Origin: Paragonimus westermani
Lineage: Eukaryota; Platyhelminthes; Trematoda; Plagiorchiida; Troglotrematidae
Assembly (NCBI GenBank): GCA_008508345.1
Contig: QNGE01001014.1
Span: forward strand, 93,654-157,653
Direction of reading: 5' to 3'
Length of the DNA stretch: 64,000 nucleotides
The notes below the pieces were generated by a model. That model did no database searches, was not told the DNA's origin, and saw only the letters and a program-made list of their open reading frames with translations. Made by a program: the position numbers and the translations under genes. This document shows positions 35,801-48,437 of the stretch, in pieces (the stretch's first letter is position 1; each line of letters starts with the position of its first letter).

Positions 35801-37861
35801 TTCTAGCTACTGTATTCCAATGGAACTCGTTCACCGAACTTGACTAGAAGACCCAGTATTAGGATCTCAGCATGATGCCTCCGTTTGCACCCCTTCGTTG
35901 AACTGAGTTCGCTTGGATTGATTTGTAAATAAACATCAGCTCTACATTAAACCGCTGAAACATCGTACACTGACAAAGATTCATAGAACTTGAGACCAGA
36001 ACAGAAAATTTAAATCCTGAAACCTTAAATTGGGCTAATAAATAAATTTCGGCTTTAGTCCTCTCACTGAAAATTTACTGACTACTGATCAAATAACATC
36101 TCGTTTCATCTAACCATTTGGCCAATTATGAGTGGCAGTGGCATGTGGTCTTTTATTAATAGTGATCAACTTGTAACTTACAGATTAAATCAAACTCACT
36201 GAAGTTGTAAGTTAACTCCAATCTAGTGTGCAGAGTCAAGTGAGGTTTAGTCGGAAAGCAGGCTTGTAAACCCCAAGAGGTGAATATCTACCGGTTACAC
36301 AAGTACCTCTTGAGGAGACGGAAAGTAACTATCATTGATATTGGTATACATTCCAGTCTTGTACATAAACGTTGCTGCTAACGGGAAATTTTTGCTAGAT
36401 AATGAATAACCAATAAACTGCGGGTACGTACAAAGAAAGTTGAAGATTCATAACCGGACCTGGTTGAAGTTATGAATATCGAGTCACAACAACCAGTGAC
36501 TAGGTGACACTCAGAAACCAACACACCCTCCGAGATAGAAGCCTTACGACTTTGAAAAAATGACAGAATTGATCACAAGGAAAACAGTTTCTAAGTGTTT
36601 AAATCGCCTTCAGCGAAAAATCCGACCTCTAAACTCACTATTATCCCTTGGAGCTTTCTTGCAGGGTAGTGCTAACAAATTTCATTTCCCAGAAGAAACG
36701 GATGATTAGACTGTCAGAAATTTGTTTTAGATGGAGTTAAACACTTATTTAAAGCAGCTGAGCACCAGCAAAGATACTACACGTTTTCCTGATCATTCAA
36801 GAATGCATACTATCAACCAGTAGGTATATTTGATAAGAAGATTTCACACTACAAACGGTTGAGTATTCAAGCCAGGTTACTTTAGGTTGCCGAATTTATA
36901 GAATAAATAATCAGCAGTAACAAAGTTTTCATGTCACAGTGGAGAGTCAGCTTCAGTTTGAAATGTACAAAATATCGCAATGAGATTAAAAGTTGACAAA
37001 CGCTAATATTTTCGGTCTTTAATTCTAACCTGACTGTCTTCATCAAGTTTTGTTTATTTCTGGAAGGAATTTTGACCACTTTATTCTCACTAATTAGTGA
37101 CTGAAAATCATACCTCTGGCAAACTGGTTTGCGTGCGACAAACTTGCAAACCGATAACAAATAGCAGGTAATTCGTTTCAATGAGATTGAATATAGAATG
37201 ATTTTTTTCCTAATGAGTGATGTTTTTATCATGTGTTCTCCTTATCTTGAATACAACATGTTGATTTCATATTGACAACAAGTGAGCAAAATAACCAGTT
37301 ATTTCCATGATTTTAAACAGTCATAAAATTTTGACCAACAAGAAAACGGAATGCAACAATTCACAAACGAACTGATACACACGCGAACTGATCAGGATCG
37401 CATTTGGTAGTCACAGCTGAACTAAGGGGAAACAATATATAATAGTTAATCATATTGAAACTTCGAGTGCACATCGCTGGGAGCAAATCGGTTAAGTCTG
37501 CTGTTAGGTTAAGTATTTTCAGAAGATAATTACTTGTAAAAGACCCAGCTTTTGGTTGAGCCAACGCTAGGAAGAGAGTGTTCATTTGTAGTATTTGCCT
37601 GCTCAGCTAAGTTGGGGTGGAACGGAGAGATCACGGGCATATCATATTTGGACTTACTCAACCACTTATCTTACTGTTTTAAGTCGAATCTACCAAGTTG
37701 CCTTTTCCACTGCATGTTATGGGGAAATAGGTGTGAACACTCATTAGGACACCAGCCAGTCTCGCTTGCTGACGTTGTGACCTGTGGTTAATAGAAGTCT
37801 TGTGATGCATTATTGTTGCTGTTGGGTATCTTTTGGCCTCTTCGTGTTGTTTTGCTTGCAG
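32873..37861. other. Mostly no supported gene
   Basis: Apart from the - strand frame at 33692-33913 listed separately, nothing recognisable was found. The frame at 36882-37232 (-, 116 codons) is lysine- and isoleucine-rich and looks like a chance frame in A+T-rich DNA. Confidence 0.45.
33692..33898 (-). CDS. Candidate exon on the minus strand, unknown protein
   Basis: On the - strand, after a possible acceptor (TTCAACTAATAG), the frame encodes a polar, protein-like sequence. It includes VPSVVNLSVSINTDAI, KDEVTKFDRFRVNCD and KAPDVVSENDC, and closes with TAA at 33692. The composition (D, E, K, V, few rare residues) is more like protein than most frames here. The opposite strand is also open, as often happens with purine-rich codons. 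No family recognised; no companion exon. Confidence 0.22.
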   Translation of the reverse strand, partial: FLSSRQVSTNRQFPAVPSVVNLSVSINTDAIRTKDEVTKFDRFRVNCDIEFKKAPDVVSENDCRNAAK

Positions 37862-37981
37862 GTATTTTCTCACAAGCATCCTGACTTTAGTTTCCCGCAT
37901 ATCTGCTCATTCTACCCAGTTTCTCAGCTAGAATACCTGAGAGACGGAATTATCACCGGGGAACATACATTTGTTTTTTGA
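37862..37981 (+). CDS. Candidate terminal exon, unknown protein
   Basis: A strong acceptor (CGTGTTGTTTTGCTTGCAG) is followed in phase 0 by 39 codons and a TGA. The product includes FSFPHICSFYPVSQLEY and LRDGIITGEH. No polyadenylation signal was noted close by. The acceptor is the main evidence. Confidence 0.22.
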   Translation, partial: VFSHKHPDFSFPHICSFYPVSQLEYLRDGIITGEHTFVF

Positions 37982-38150
37982 ATGAGCAGAAAACCTCTAG
38001 CATCGTTTTGAGTGAGTCTAGACATCGTTATTGTAATTGTGCTTCATGCTACCGGCAACCACTTTCTTGAACGTGTTTAACAAGTAATTGCCTTTGAACA
38101 GAAACACAGTGTGGAGTACTTCCACACGACCCTTCATAGTTTTATATAAA

Positions 38151-38360
38151 CTGAACATCATCCACAACTGATCGCAGGTGTCGCATTCCCATAAACTTCC
38201 CAGTCGGTCCCTTTCGAGAACTATTAGACTGGAGTTTTGTTCTTGTTAGAGCTAGTCAGTAGTGTATATTCTTGCCAATGCTGGGGTTGGAACTCCGACC
38301 ACACTCTCATGAGGCAACCGTGTTGACCAGTGTGCCATTGATCTCACATTAGGCACGACC
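38151..38360 (-). mobile_element. tRNA-derived SINE, nearly full length (S4)
   Basis: On the - strand the A box TGGCACACTGG (38327-38337) matches TRGYNNANNGG at all 11 positions. CGGTTGCCTCATGAGAGTG follows, then a B-box region GAGTTCCAACCCC. The body (GGCAAGAATATACACTACTG, CTAACAAGAACAAAACTCC) and the 3' part (GGGAATGCGACACCTGCGATC) are present. The 5' flank GGTCGTGCCTAATGTGAG is identical to the copy at 32.7 kb, so it is part of the element. Confidence 0.88.
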
Positions 38361-41300
38361 CAATTTTTCCGCTAATAAGTCTCACTTTTTTCGGAATAAT
38401 GATTCCGGAAAATTGTTACAGTGAAGCGCTTTTGTGAGGCATGGCTTGCTTAGACCTTAGACTATCGCCTGAACAAATTTTGATGTTCACAAAGCAACTT
38501 ACGGATTAGTGAACGGATATTTGCTAGGCACATGCATTACCGTTTGCAAAAAACCCGTTTTTCTCCTGTACTCGATAAATGATATGTTATATGAAAATGA
38601 ATTTCTCAAGGTAGTCGTAAAACTCCGCCCCTCTTTTGTATTATCTCCGTCATCTTTTTAACCCACAAAAATTGGTTTTTGCACATCTCGAATACATTAC
38701 AGAATACAGAATACGTGATTTTCCTACGAAGAAAAAGCTGAAACAACCGTAACTGAAAAACTCAAAAATGGGTTTTGAATAATTAATAGTCCGTATTTTC
38801 ATAAGTGTGTACTTTTCAGCTCTTTCTCAGGAAAAAAACAATGATTGCCATAATTTTAAATGTTATTGTGAAAAATTTAACGTATGCTGCAGTACTGGAT
38901 TTCACACGGTTATTATAAAATTCTGATAAATTCACAAACAAAAATAGAACGTTATTGTGAGCGACGACAAACTTGCAAGGAGCACTGCTTTATTGAAGAA
39001 AACAGACTTCATGGTGCATTTAAGAAGAAAATGGCAAAGGAGCCTCTCAGTTAAGCTGATGTTAAGCAACATTAATCTTCCGCGCAGCAATGACTAGTGG
39101 AAAGTTCCCCTACCTCAAATCGTCAACCGGCAGCTGACATTAATTCAGAAAAAGTAGGCATTTTGTTCTTTCAGCAACCAGTGCTCACAAAATTATTGGC
39201 CACTGGGAATGTTCCCGAAGAAACGTGTTTTTACTAGCAGAGGTAACATGGTTTAAACGGCCATCCTAAGTAGTGTATTTAACCAAATTTAGTGGATGTT
39301 GCCTTGTTCTCATATGAGCAAGGATACACGCATCAGCTTCTGGGGCTTTAAGTATGAAACACTGTAGAACAATTGGTTCAACCGCTTCACAGATACCTTT
39401 TGGTCCTCTGTCCCCTTTGGCTCAGAACCATATAAAACTTAAACAATTAAGTTCTTTTTGTTGGGGTTATATCAGGTTTTTACTCTTCCTGATTGTTCTT
39501 TTCAACGGAATATATCGCGATCTGGCTGAAATGTGTTGACAATACGTTTAGTCTTGTTACGAGACATCATAATTTTTAATTCATTCATCCTCGCATCGTT
39601 CTTGATTAATTCCTTATTCCCCGCCCGATCAACAAGCTTCACTCCAAGTTGAAAACTTCAGGCCACAGTAGAGGAGTGCCTTAGAAACAAAGCACTTTGT
39701 GAATGATCCCCCAATCAGTCCACATTGGAAAAAAACAAACTTAACGCCGTTCACTCGGTGAATCCCACTCAGTGATTAGCAGATTAAAATGATAGAACCG
39801 AAACGTTTGTTTAACAACTTGCAATCCCTGAATTCTAAGTAACAATGTAAATATCTCGTGTCAGATTTTGAGTCCTAGGATTATATTCCATCCAATTTTG
39901 ATTACAGCAAGTAAGGTGTTGTGAACAGTTCCGGAGAACACCTTAATATTTGGCAAACACCCAAGTTTATTCAGATAGCTGAACGTTCCGCAAACATTCC
40001 GCACACTAAAATACTTTACTTATTAGTTCCCTTAATCTTGTGTATCTTACACAATAAGGTGCGAAGAACATTACGGACGGTCAACAGCATTTGGCTGAAC
40101 TACGTAGGAATTCAGTTGGTCTTAAAAGCTCACGAGATTCAGAATTTAACTGTGCAAGTATTGAATTCGCTGGAATAACACAACAAAGTTCGTGATGGTT
40201 TGGTGCCTAACCTGTGTTCATGTTACCAAACTCGTTAGGTTCTTCTTTTAAATCTTGGCTCATAGGCACAAACTACTCAGATTCTCGTGATAGTCAAAAT
40301 TATTAAGTATACACATCCACACAGCTTAGTCCACAGAAAATTTGGTTGGGGTAAACGTTTCTGTTTTAGTCCCGTGTCACCTTGACCATTACTTTTACGT
40401 GTTACCAACGAAGTTCTCTTCGTATAAGCGAACTCCTTCAATCTACTTAATTTATCTATGGTGCCAGGTAAACGTCTAACTAAGATGTGGTTTCCTTTAG
40501 ATAAAAACTTCCCATTAACCGGATAAACACTAGTGAGTTCAACCGTCCTTGGTTTACTCAGTATTTTCACCCATTCAACTCGTTCAAAAAGGAATTACAT
40601 AATTTTTCCACCCACCCACACCCCCAAAGTAGAGAATGCTGGCCAGGTATCCCAAATAGACCCTTTGTTCTACTAAGAATTTTTGAATAAGTCAGCCATT
40701 GAATTAGTGAGCACTGGGCTAATGGTACTGTTGGGTAATGATAAATTACTACCACAAGTTACCTTTCAGTCTCAAGCTGTATCACATGTATACAAACCAG
40801 AATGAAACTAGTTCTGGCGACGTGATATTCTGATTGGGTGAACGGAGAAACATCGCCATCTGTTCACTGTTTAACCAACATGGTTGAATTGGTTCATCTG
40901 TCCATGTAATGCACCGAGATCAGTTACCAAAAAGACTGGATTCAAATGAAATGAAACAGTGGTTCCGAATAAATTATATTATCGCACAATTATCAATCCA
41001 CATCTACATTTTAAACGAATTTAGAACACTTCATTGAGCAAAAGAAGCTTCCCCGTACTAAAAATAAACCAGAACCAAACTCTTCCTTACTGCACACGTA
41101 ATCGTCAAGTAGCTGACAATTTTGACTGTTGTATATTGATACCTCCACTTCATTTAGTTGCCATTGTTTTAGTCGGATAAACTTTCTGGTGTGAACCTTT
41201 TCTTAAAAAGCATAAGGCTCGAGTTCAACATTAAATATTGTTTATCGGTAACATCCCTGCCGTTAGTTGAACGTCTACCTAACTTATCGTTTGGATGACC

Positions 41301-42457
41301 TGTTGGCTGATACGTAGCTGGCTTCATCCTGATCATAAACTGCTTAACGCTCCCAGAACCTGGACCACAATCTTTAGCCGGTTGATTTGTCCATCTTGGG
41401 AGAGAAGATACCAAGTGTCCTTTAAATTTCAACTAACCAACCTAACGTCACGACGTTTCACTTTTGATTATGTTTGTGATTGAATATGACCTTTCTCTTG
41501 TAACCATCTAGTTTGTACCAAACAAACCGCTTGCATTGGACTGTGACTTTGGTGTCCACATAAGACTCACAGTTTAATGTTAATGTGTACAGAACATCTT
41601 GTTTTTGGAGAAGTCCGTCAAACATCTGTACAATATTCTTTCCAAAACACGTCACAGACTGTTACATTTATCTTCCAAATGTATTCGGCAGACAATTTCT
41701 GCCTTACCGTAAGCGTTTGGCGCAGATTGTATTTTAAATAAGTATTCAGCAATCACTTCGTTGGACTGACTGTCTTCAGCGTACAGCCCCAGTCTTCTGT
41801 TCAATGGTCCAACTCAGACACGGACTCTGATGGACCTTAGAATTTCGTCTCGGGATGACAACATGCTTACAGATTGAGACCATATCACACAGGCTGAAAT
41901 ATAGACACTATCGATTTGCAAGTAATTACAAGATTGTGCAGCCGCAACATTGACTGTTACGTCATTAACACAATTGATTGCGCTGTTTAATTAGCCCCTG
42001 ACCGTCAAAACTTTACTTACTTTTTCCCAATTTATATATTTTTTACTGTATTTGAAACCGTTTTACAATGGACAACATACATATAGCACATGTGTAGACA
42101 TCATGTATACTGTCTCACTTTGAGGATGAGGAAACACCTTGCTTGTTTCTTTTAGGCTAGATATTGTCCACCACATTAATATGATGGGTAATGCACGTAA
42201 AATTTCCCTGTCGCCAGTACACAGTCATACCAAAGCCTTTATCACTACAAGCTGAATAAAGTAGACTGTGGGCAAAACTGACCAGACTGAACTTAATGGA
42301 CAGCTCATGAAAACATTCTGAACACTCCGAGCGTGTTCTACAGTTGATTCACTTTCGCATTTGTTTTCTCATGTCTTAAAAATTTCTGTTTTTCTTTGTG
42401 AGTTCCTTCACAAACCCACACTGTGTAAGTACTTTTGTTCATGTCTGATTTTGTCAG
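38361..42457. other. No supported gene
   Basis: A frame at 39921-40178 (+) follows a weak acceptor and reads KILYLLVPLILCILH, a hydrophobic stretch, but has no clear donor or family. Frames at 40277-40570 and 41169-41432 (-) show no motif. Confidence 0.4.
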
Positions 42458-42747
42458 ATGTGAGTAGTGTGAACAAAAATTATATCAACAGTCCAGGTGT
42501 TGGGTATCATTTTCTTATCGCGTTAATTACCAGTATCACAAACTTGGTCTGTAATATCGCAAACAGAACAGCAGAGTATTCACCGGCATTACATCAATGT
42601 TTGGTATTACTGCACGCTTTTCCGATGATTTTGACGACAACAAAGTCTTTGGACAAACGCAAAAGAAGAGAAAATGACGAGAATAATTTTCTGAAGGTTT
42701 TAAATACAGGTTCAGGTAATCATCGCCAGACATTCTACACATTCTGA
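42458..42747 (+). CDS. Candidate terminal exon with hydrophobic stretch
   Basis: An acceptor with a pyrimidine-rich run (TTCATGTCTGATTTTGTCAG) precedes an open frame ending at TGA 42745-42747. The exon would start in phase 1. It contains a hydrophobic segment (YHFLIALITSITNLVCNI) and a basic cluster (KSLDKRKRRENDENN). No family is recognised and the length is within chance expectation. Confidence 0.2.
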
Positions 42748-45288
42748 ACAGACAACTTAATTTAAATCGAAATTGGGGAGGGCATCTGTATAGCGGATTC
42801 TCTGCGATTTGCTTTGTCCAACATTGTTACCGACTACTGCTTCAGAGAAAGCCTGCCTATCGCGTAAACTGACCAACCAGAATGTGAACCCCAGATTGGG
42901 AAACGATCAAGAAATTACTGGTGGCTACCATCGTGTCATTTTGCAACCTCGTCTACTGGTCACCTCGAATACTGGTGTGAATTAGTCACCGGTGGGTTGG
43001 TATTCTCAGCAGCTGTCTTAACTATCAGAATCAATCGCCTTATCATAATAGTCAACGCTCCGAGTCTAATTCAGCTTTCATTTATCACACGAGGCCGACT
43101 AAGTACGAAACCCGTTAAAATAATTTAGATCAATTCGCGTGACTGTCATAGAGCGTTAGGTTTTTCATAGTTTGAGACCATTTTACACTAGATGCGATTT
43201 GGAGCGAACCATCTTTTATCACTCCATATATCAACCACTGAGGGATCATCAGGCAGGGCACTGGTATTCACTATTCAATTTGCAATGTAACCCAAGATTT
43301 TTCGTAATGTCTCTTTAACGTGTTTATGTGTCACTCGCGTCAATCGATGTATGCTAATCTATTATTTACCCAACTTTGTTCTGATGGTATAATCATTTCC
43401 TTCCGCTAGGCCGACATACACACTATGGAGAATATCCCTTTGGGTTTAGTGATATATCTAGCCAAGAACTTCTTATAAATACCGCCGAATAATGACAGTC
43501 TGAGCGTGTGATGTGATCAAACTGAGATGCGAGAGTGTTCATGTGAATATGAACACTGCAGCATAAAAATGTCATAATGAGCATGCAACTTAAATACACT
43601 TAAAGCATATGAGTTCTGCGGTATCGAACGCTAATGCTAGTTTTTTTAATGTACATTCCATAGTAGTCATCAAGTTTCAACTTCAATCTATGGGAATATG
43701 AAAGCTGCCATCAACTGTAAGTGATATTCAAAATCCCCTACCACTTCACCAGAAGCAAAGCATTTCTCAACACGCTTACTGAAGTCTGTAAGTTCAACGT
43801 GAAAAGAAGTCTTAATCAAGAAGTTCTCAAATGGGGTTAATAGGATAGCTACCGTCAGATCGACCAATCTAGGCATAAACCATAAGTGCGCAAGGTTGAT
43901 GCTCGTGTATGGTACAAAATACTAATTGTTATTTTGCGGATGCATTAAAGTGATTTTGGCAAAACGTCAGAAATTTGGGCAGTGAAGATTCTGGATTAAG
44001 TTTGTAGTAAATAATGTGGGGTCTGATTGTTACCATGGAATTTCGAACGCCTAGTCAAAACTCAACCCAACAACGACGTTCAACAACCGGCGAACAGTAA
44101 CGTTGACTTATTCCGCTTCGGCTTCACTCACTCGGAATGAGCCCGGAGTTGACATTTTTAAGTGTGAAATTAGATACGCGTCTGAATCCACCTGCTATTC
44201 ACATTGTTAGAATTTGCCCATATTGGGTAAACCCAGAAGCTCATTGTGTATTGTTGTCAAGTCGAGCTGCTTAGTTTATAATGTACCTTCAAAGATTAAG
44301 GTCAAAGGTGAAAACTCGTTTCCTAGTGGACGAAGGATTCTTGCGATCATTGTTATTAGGTCGTTCTCATTTACTCACTACTCATAAAGTTGGACTCACA
44401 TGACAGAACACGAACATCGCTTTTTTAAGCAGATGACCAATCAACTTCAAAATATATACAGAGAATAAAATTATGAATACTAAAACACTAAATACTAATC
44501 ATAATGCTTATTTGTTGAAATCTCTTGCAAGTCGTGACGTAGTAAATGAACCAGAGTGGTGTCATGATGAGTGTTGTCCATTACGCTAAATTTCCTCAAT
44601 TTCAGACTATAACTTGAAAAAGGAAACGTAGAGAAAGTCAACTAAATCTGTGTCAAACAGTTAGATTTGTTAATCATTGTTAGAGGATTTCACTGCTAGG
44701 CGAAGTTACTTGCACATGAGACATAAAGATAGTCAAACCAGCAGGTCTTGAATGCAACTACTAGTCGATAGAAACGTTCTCGAACGATTACGGATAACAA
44801 ATTGAACAGTTTACTTGTAAGTCATGTATTACGTCCTGAATAAATTGTGAGGTTTAGCATCTTACTCTTATTACTCCCAGTCTTAAAATTATGACCACCA
44901 ACCCTAAACGCAAATATGTTCGGATACGAAACTGTGAGAAGTTTTATGACCTGTTTTGCTAACCGGTTTCTTACTCAGTTTACAAAGAAAATTAAACACT
45001 CCAAGTCATTCTGCAAAAATCCGGAGTACGTTATTTAGATTCCTTCACTAATTGGAGGCCAGAAGGAGAATTCCGAACATGAGAGAAGAACACCTCTAGA
45101 TCCAATTACTTTTGGTGATATTTGGCTTTTTGTCTCCAGAACAGTATTCTGCATAGCAAGTGTGATTAACGTGTCCTCTATTGACATTTGTTCACAGTAA
45201 CTAGCAGCCGGTCTCCTGAACGTTATAAAAATGGACGCCTCAAACCCATTTCCTATCTCACTGGTTTACAGTCCGGTATGATTTAAAT
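42748..45288. other. No supported gene
   Basis: A+T-rich. A perfect 9-bp hairpin (AGTGTTCAT / ATGAACACT, 6-base loop) lies at 43534-43557. The 62-codon frame at 43688-43876 (-) has no motif. Confidence 0.45.
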
Positions 45289-45329
45289 ACTGTTACAGTG
45301 ACCAGCTGTAGCTGAAAAACTGTAACAGT
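45289..45329. repeat. 11-bp inverted repeat
   Basis: ACTGTTACAGT (45289-45299) pairs perfectly with ACTGTAACAGT (45319-45329) across a 19-base loop. It may be chance or a small structured element. Confidence 0.6.
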
Positions 45330-45405
45330 CCAAGAACGAACATAATGAACAACAGCAATCCGAGTGTAGAATCTTATTGACGGAGTATCAGTCAGGTAGT
45401 ATTAA

Positions 45406-45741
45406 TCAAGGAAACTCAGTATCCTTGAATGTATTGTGGCATTTTTTGAGGAGTTCTGTCAACCAGACGAGTAGAAGATTATCCATGCCGTATTCCTTCC
45501 GTTGAACAATAGGGAAGAAATGTTTTTCGATGCTTGTTACTTCTTGGCTGAAGTGCTTTTTGATACCACGGTTCACCATGGATACAAGTGCAGCAATCTC
45601 ACTTTTAAGGAACAGTCGGTGCATACATATGCTGGTTATCAACACTTCTGCCCCATCAGGACTGTTCCAATATAACAGCATATCACGGGCCGTCCAGGGA
45701 AACTGTACAATCCAGTGATATTCTCTTGCAACTCGTTGCAA
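45406..45741 (-). CDS. Protein-like open frame, unknown function
   Basis: A - strand frame of 111 codons ending in TGA. The predicted product is amphipathic and rich in Leu, Lys and aromatic residues, for example FPWTARDMLLYWNSPDG, IAALVSMVNRGIKKHFSQE and MDNLLLVWLTELLKKC, and would be largely helical. It reads more like a real protein than most frames in this window. An in-frame stop lies just upstream and there is no good ATG start; an acceptor before TTTCCCTGG (ATTGTACAG) would make it a terminal exon. No family is recognised; it could be a host exon or part of an unknown element. Confidence 0.3.
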   Translation of the reverse strand: MQRVAREYHWIVQFPWTARDMLLYWNSPDGAEVLITSICMHRLFLKSEIAALVSMVNRGIKKHFSQEVTSIEKHFFPIVQRKEYGMDNLLLVWLTELLKKCHNTFKDTEFP

Positions 45742-46229
45742 ATGTCACAACATTATCACAGAAAGAAGACGTACACCTCGGAAAGTCAAAATGCATTTCT
45801 AAGAACGGTTCGAGCTAAATTACAGAAACTAACCCCAATGCTAATTCGCAATGCACCGGAAAACAATTATCCCCACATAATTGCAAAACCACCCGTGAAT
45901 TTGTAATTTAACACGATGCCCGGGTTTCAGCATGTGCAAAATAACCATTGGTCAATCTATAGTATCTTCGACTGTCTACGTATTGGTTGCAGATCAAATT
46001 TTAAAGCCCCGAGTAAAAATTGCGCACGAATGGTTGACGTATTTCAGTGACCCCTCCTACGATAGTGTGTAAACAAGTCTGACTTAGTTTGATAAGACAC
46101 GCGTTATTTTATTACTCATGGAATTTGATTCAATGTAATCAGCAAAACCTAGTCTTGGACACTGGCTTCTGTAAATAAAGTGCCCTATAAAAAATTAATC
46201 GTGCTTCTTAAGTATTTCTTGAATGCCAG

Positions 46230-46369
46230 CTTTTCTTCCCAAACATTTTTCCTGTGAACAACTAAGAAAATTTCACAGACCACAGCGCATAGTTTTGACT
46301 GCATGCGAAAAATTTAACTACAGAGAAGTTATCCAGTTGTCATTGCCAGTGCCCCTGAGTAGTGAACAA
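46230..46369 (+). CDS. Candidate internal exon, unknown protein
   Basis: It lies between an acceptor (TATTTCTTGAATGCCAG) and a donor (GAACAA/GTAGATC). The frame stays open beyond the donor to 46426. It encodes KHFSCEQLRKFHRPQRIVL and KFNYREVIQLSLPVPLSSE. It lies about 0.8 kb upstream of the FN3-like exon and could belong to the same gene, but there is no domain evidence. Confidence 0.2.
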
Positions 46370-47151
46370 GTAGATCTTTCCGATGTGCGTGTTCAACACT
46401 TTAGAAAGCACTCAAAATTAGACTAGATACTGGAGGCCGGCTAATATTGAGTCGATAACTATGTAGTCAAGTACCCCGTTACGATCAATGTTTGGTGATC
46501 AGGTGTAATATCTCATACTTCGAGCAGATTGAGAAACTCATTGGATATTCGTGCATATTGCTCGACATAATTCTATGAGACCAACAAAAATATAGGATTA
46601 AGAATTAGGAGAGTAAATACTGCGCAACTGGTGAGTAATGCACTAGACGGTGATTGCGCGAATCTCACAGATTGCTTCTCTGAAAAACGTAACTGCGGCT
46701 GCGCTTATTTTGATAGGTCTGATAGATTTTTACATCAGCTGGTAGCTGACTACATATGAAAGGACTTGTAAATCATGAACTATTAGTGGGTTTAGTGCAA
46801 TCATAGTGTTGAGTAGTTTCTCCTCTTTGGAATGTACTAAATGCAACGAGATTGTACACTCCAGTGCACTAAACCAGAGTCGTTGTTGTGTCACCCAACA
46901 TTACACCATTTTTAATTTCTTCTACAGCTCAACACTCTCTGTAATACCGTTTCTCATGAACAAATGAGCTGACCAGTAAACCTTATAATGGCTACGTCTA
47001 ACAACTGGATAAAGAATAACGAGATATTTTTGTCTGGTCTAACCTGAATGGATTTGTTGAGTTGGCTGAAACATCCAGTCTTCTGTTAAGAGAACTGTGT
47101 ATGAAGCACCTGGTACTCTTGAAACTTGATGACATACTTTTGTCTCTACAG

Positions 47152-47247
47152 ATAACTAGTTTACTTGTCCCATTAACAATACCTAGACTTGTTGCTGTAA
47201 TTTCTCCTACTGAGCTGCAAGTTAATTGGACAACATCGGTTAAGAAT
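47152..47247 (+). CDS. Candidate FN3 exon: strands A-B
   Basis: A strong acceptor (CATACTTTTGTCTCTACAG) opens a phase-0 exon ending at AAT/GTATGA (or nine bases earlier at TCG/GTTAAG, also phase 0). The product contains VPLTIPRLVAVISPTELQVN followed directly by W. This follows the start of fibronectin type III domains closely: a Pro-rich lead, a strand with L.A, then an S.TEL.V.W strand B ending in the conserved core Trp. FN3 domains build extracellular parts of receptors and adhesion proteins. The exon stops just after strand B, so the rest of the domain must be encoded further along. This is the most protein-like host exon in the window, though short. Confidence 0.45.
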
Positions 47248-47485
47248 GTATGAACGCATTAGCCATTAGCTGTAAGAAAATATTCAGGGAAATGCTACTT
47301 CGATGAGATTGCTGTGCCACCCCATGATTCATAAGACAACCGGAATAAGTTCTCAATCGTTAAATTGTCTAGTTATAATATGCCATACAGATAGGAATCA
47401 TTTGGCAGTATAGCTAACGCAATCCATTTGTATGTTAATTTATCATGAACTGAACTGTCTGTATGTTTTGTTTCAACTTATGTAG

Positions 47486-47564
47486 CTGATCACATGAGGT
47501 CAAAACTTACTGAAAGCCCAAAGTTAGATGGTTCACACAACCATACTCCTCATTCAATAAGAAG
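47486..47564 (+). CDS. Weak candidate exon after the FN3 exon
   Basis: An acceptor with a long pyrimidine run (GTTTTGTTTCAACTTATGTAG) and a donor AAG/GTGTAC frame an open stretch reading DHMRSKLTESPKLDG in phase 2. It shows no FN3 strand pattern. It is listed because of its position and splice signals only. Confidence 0.15.
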
Positions 47565-48314
47565 GTGTACATTGATTTCCACACAACCTACTATAATTTC
47601 CTGTTTTCAAAATCCTGTCAACTCCCCATACCCCATGCGCAGCTAACTTATCGGACTAGATGATCAAGACAGAGTTCAACGTTTGTTTGAAGTCATCCGG
47701 AGTCTGTAGCGGCCATTGGTTTTTGTCCAGTTCTCAAGGCAATTCCGGAACTGATGTATTTTTACTGTAACGGATGTGAGGTTCGTAATAGGAAAGCATC
47801 TTTGTAGTTGCCATGTATGTCAGTCATCCTGGACAACAGCCAGCAACTGACCCTAGTTACTCTGGTAACATTTGAAAGCCAGGGTCATCAGCAAAATCAT
47901 CTCTGATAACACTTCTGTCTAATCTTGGCTGCTCGCTTCCACACGCACGCCGTTAGCTTCTCACATGGGTATGGAAGCTCCGTCGTAGTAAGGGGCGAGA
48001 CCTGTGAGGGTCTTATTAAATATTTGGCGCGGTAGTCTATTTCAAATGTCGTCGTCAACTAGCGTGGATAGAGTATGTTGGCTCTGTGAGCAACCCGACC
48101 GTCCGTCGATGTGCACTTTTGAAATTTACATAATAATGGGCTAGGATGTACAGTCTAGTTACCTATGAGGTGAAAGGAACAAGATTTTACCAGGATGAAG
48201 CAGAAAGTGTATAAGCCTCAACGTGGAAATCTGAAACCACCCAGTTCGCTTATGGCTAACATACTTAGACCAAACCCACCCAGATAGGTCATTTGAACAG
48301 CCCACTAAGAAGGG

Positions 48315-48437
48315 AAGCAATGGACAAGAGTTTCGTACTTATTAGAGATCACCAGTAGTGTACATCATCGTCCGGCCCGGTATTTGCATTCCAACCCTCG
48401 TATTTGTCAGACTAGCACGTTAAACACACTAGTCATG
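48315..48437 (-). mobile_element. tRNA-derived SINE, decayed copy (S5)
   Basis: On the - strand the copy keeps GTTGGAATGCAAATACCGGG (B-box region), GATGTACACTACTGGTG and CTCTAATAAGTACGAAACTC of the family body. The tRNA-like head is poorly preserved (GTGCTAGTC in the anticodon-arm region). Confidence 0.7.

Noticed and set aside
36882..37232. 116-codon - strand frame
   Set aside because: Composition is that of translated A+T-rich non-coding DNA (Lys, Ile, Leu, Ser) with no domain.
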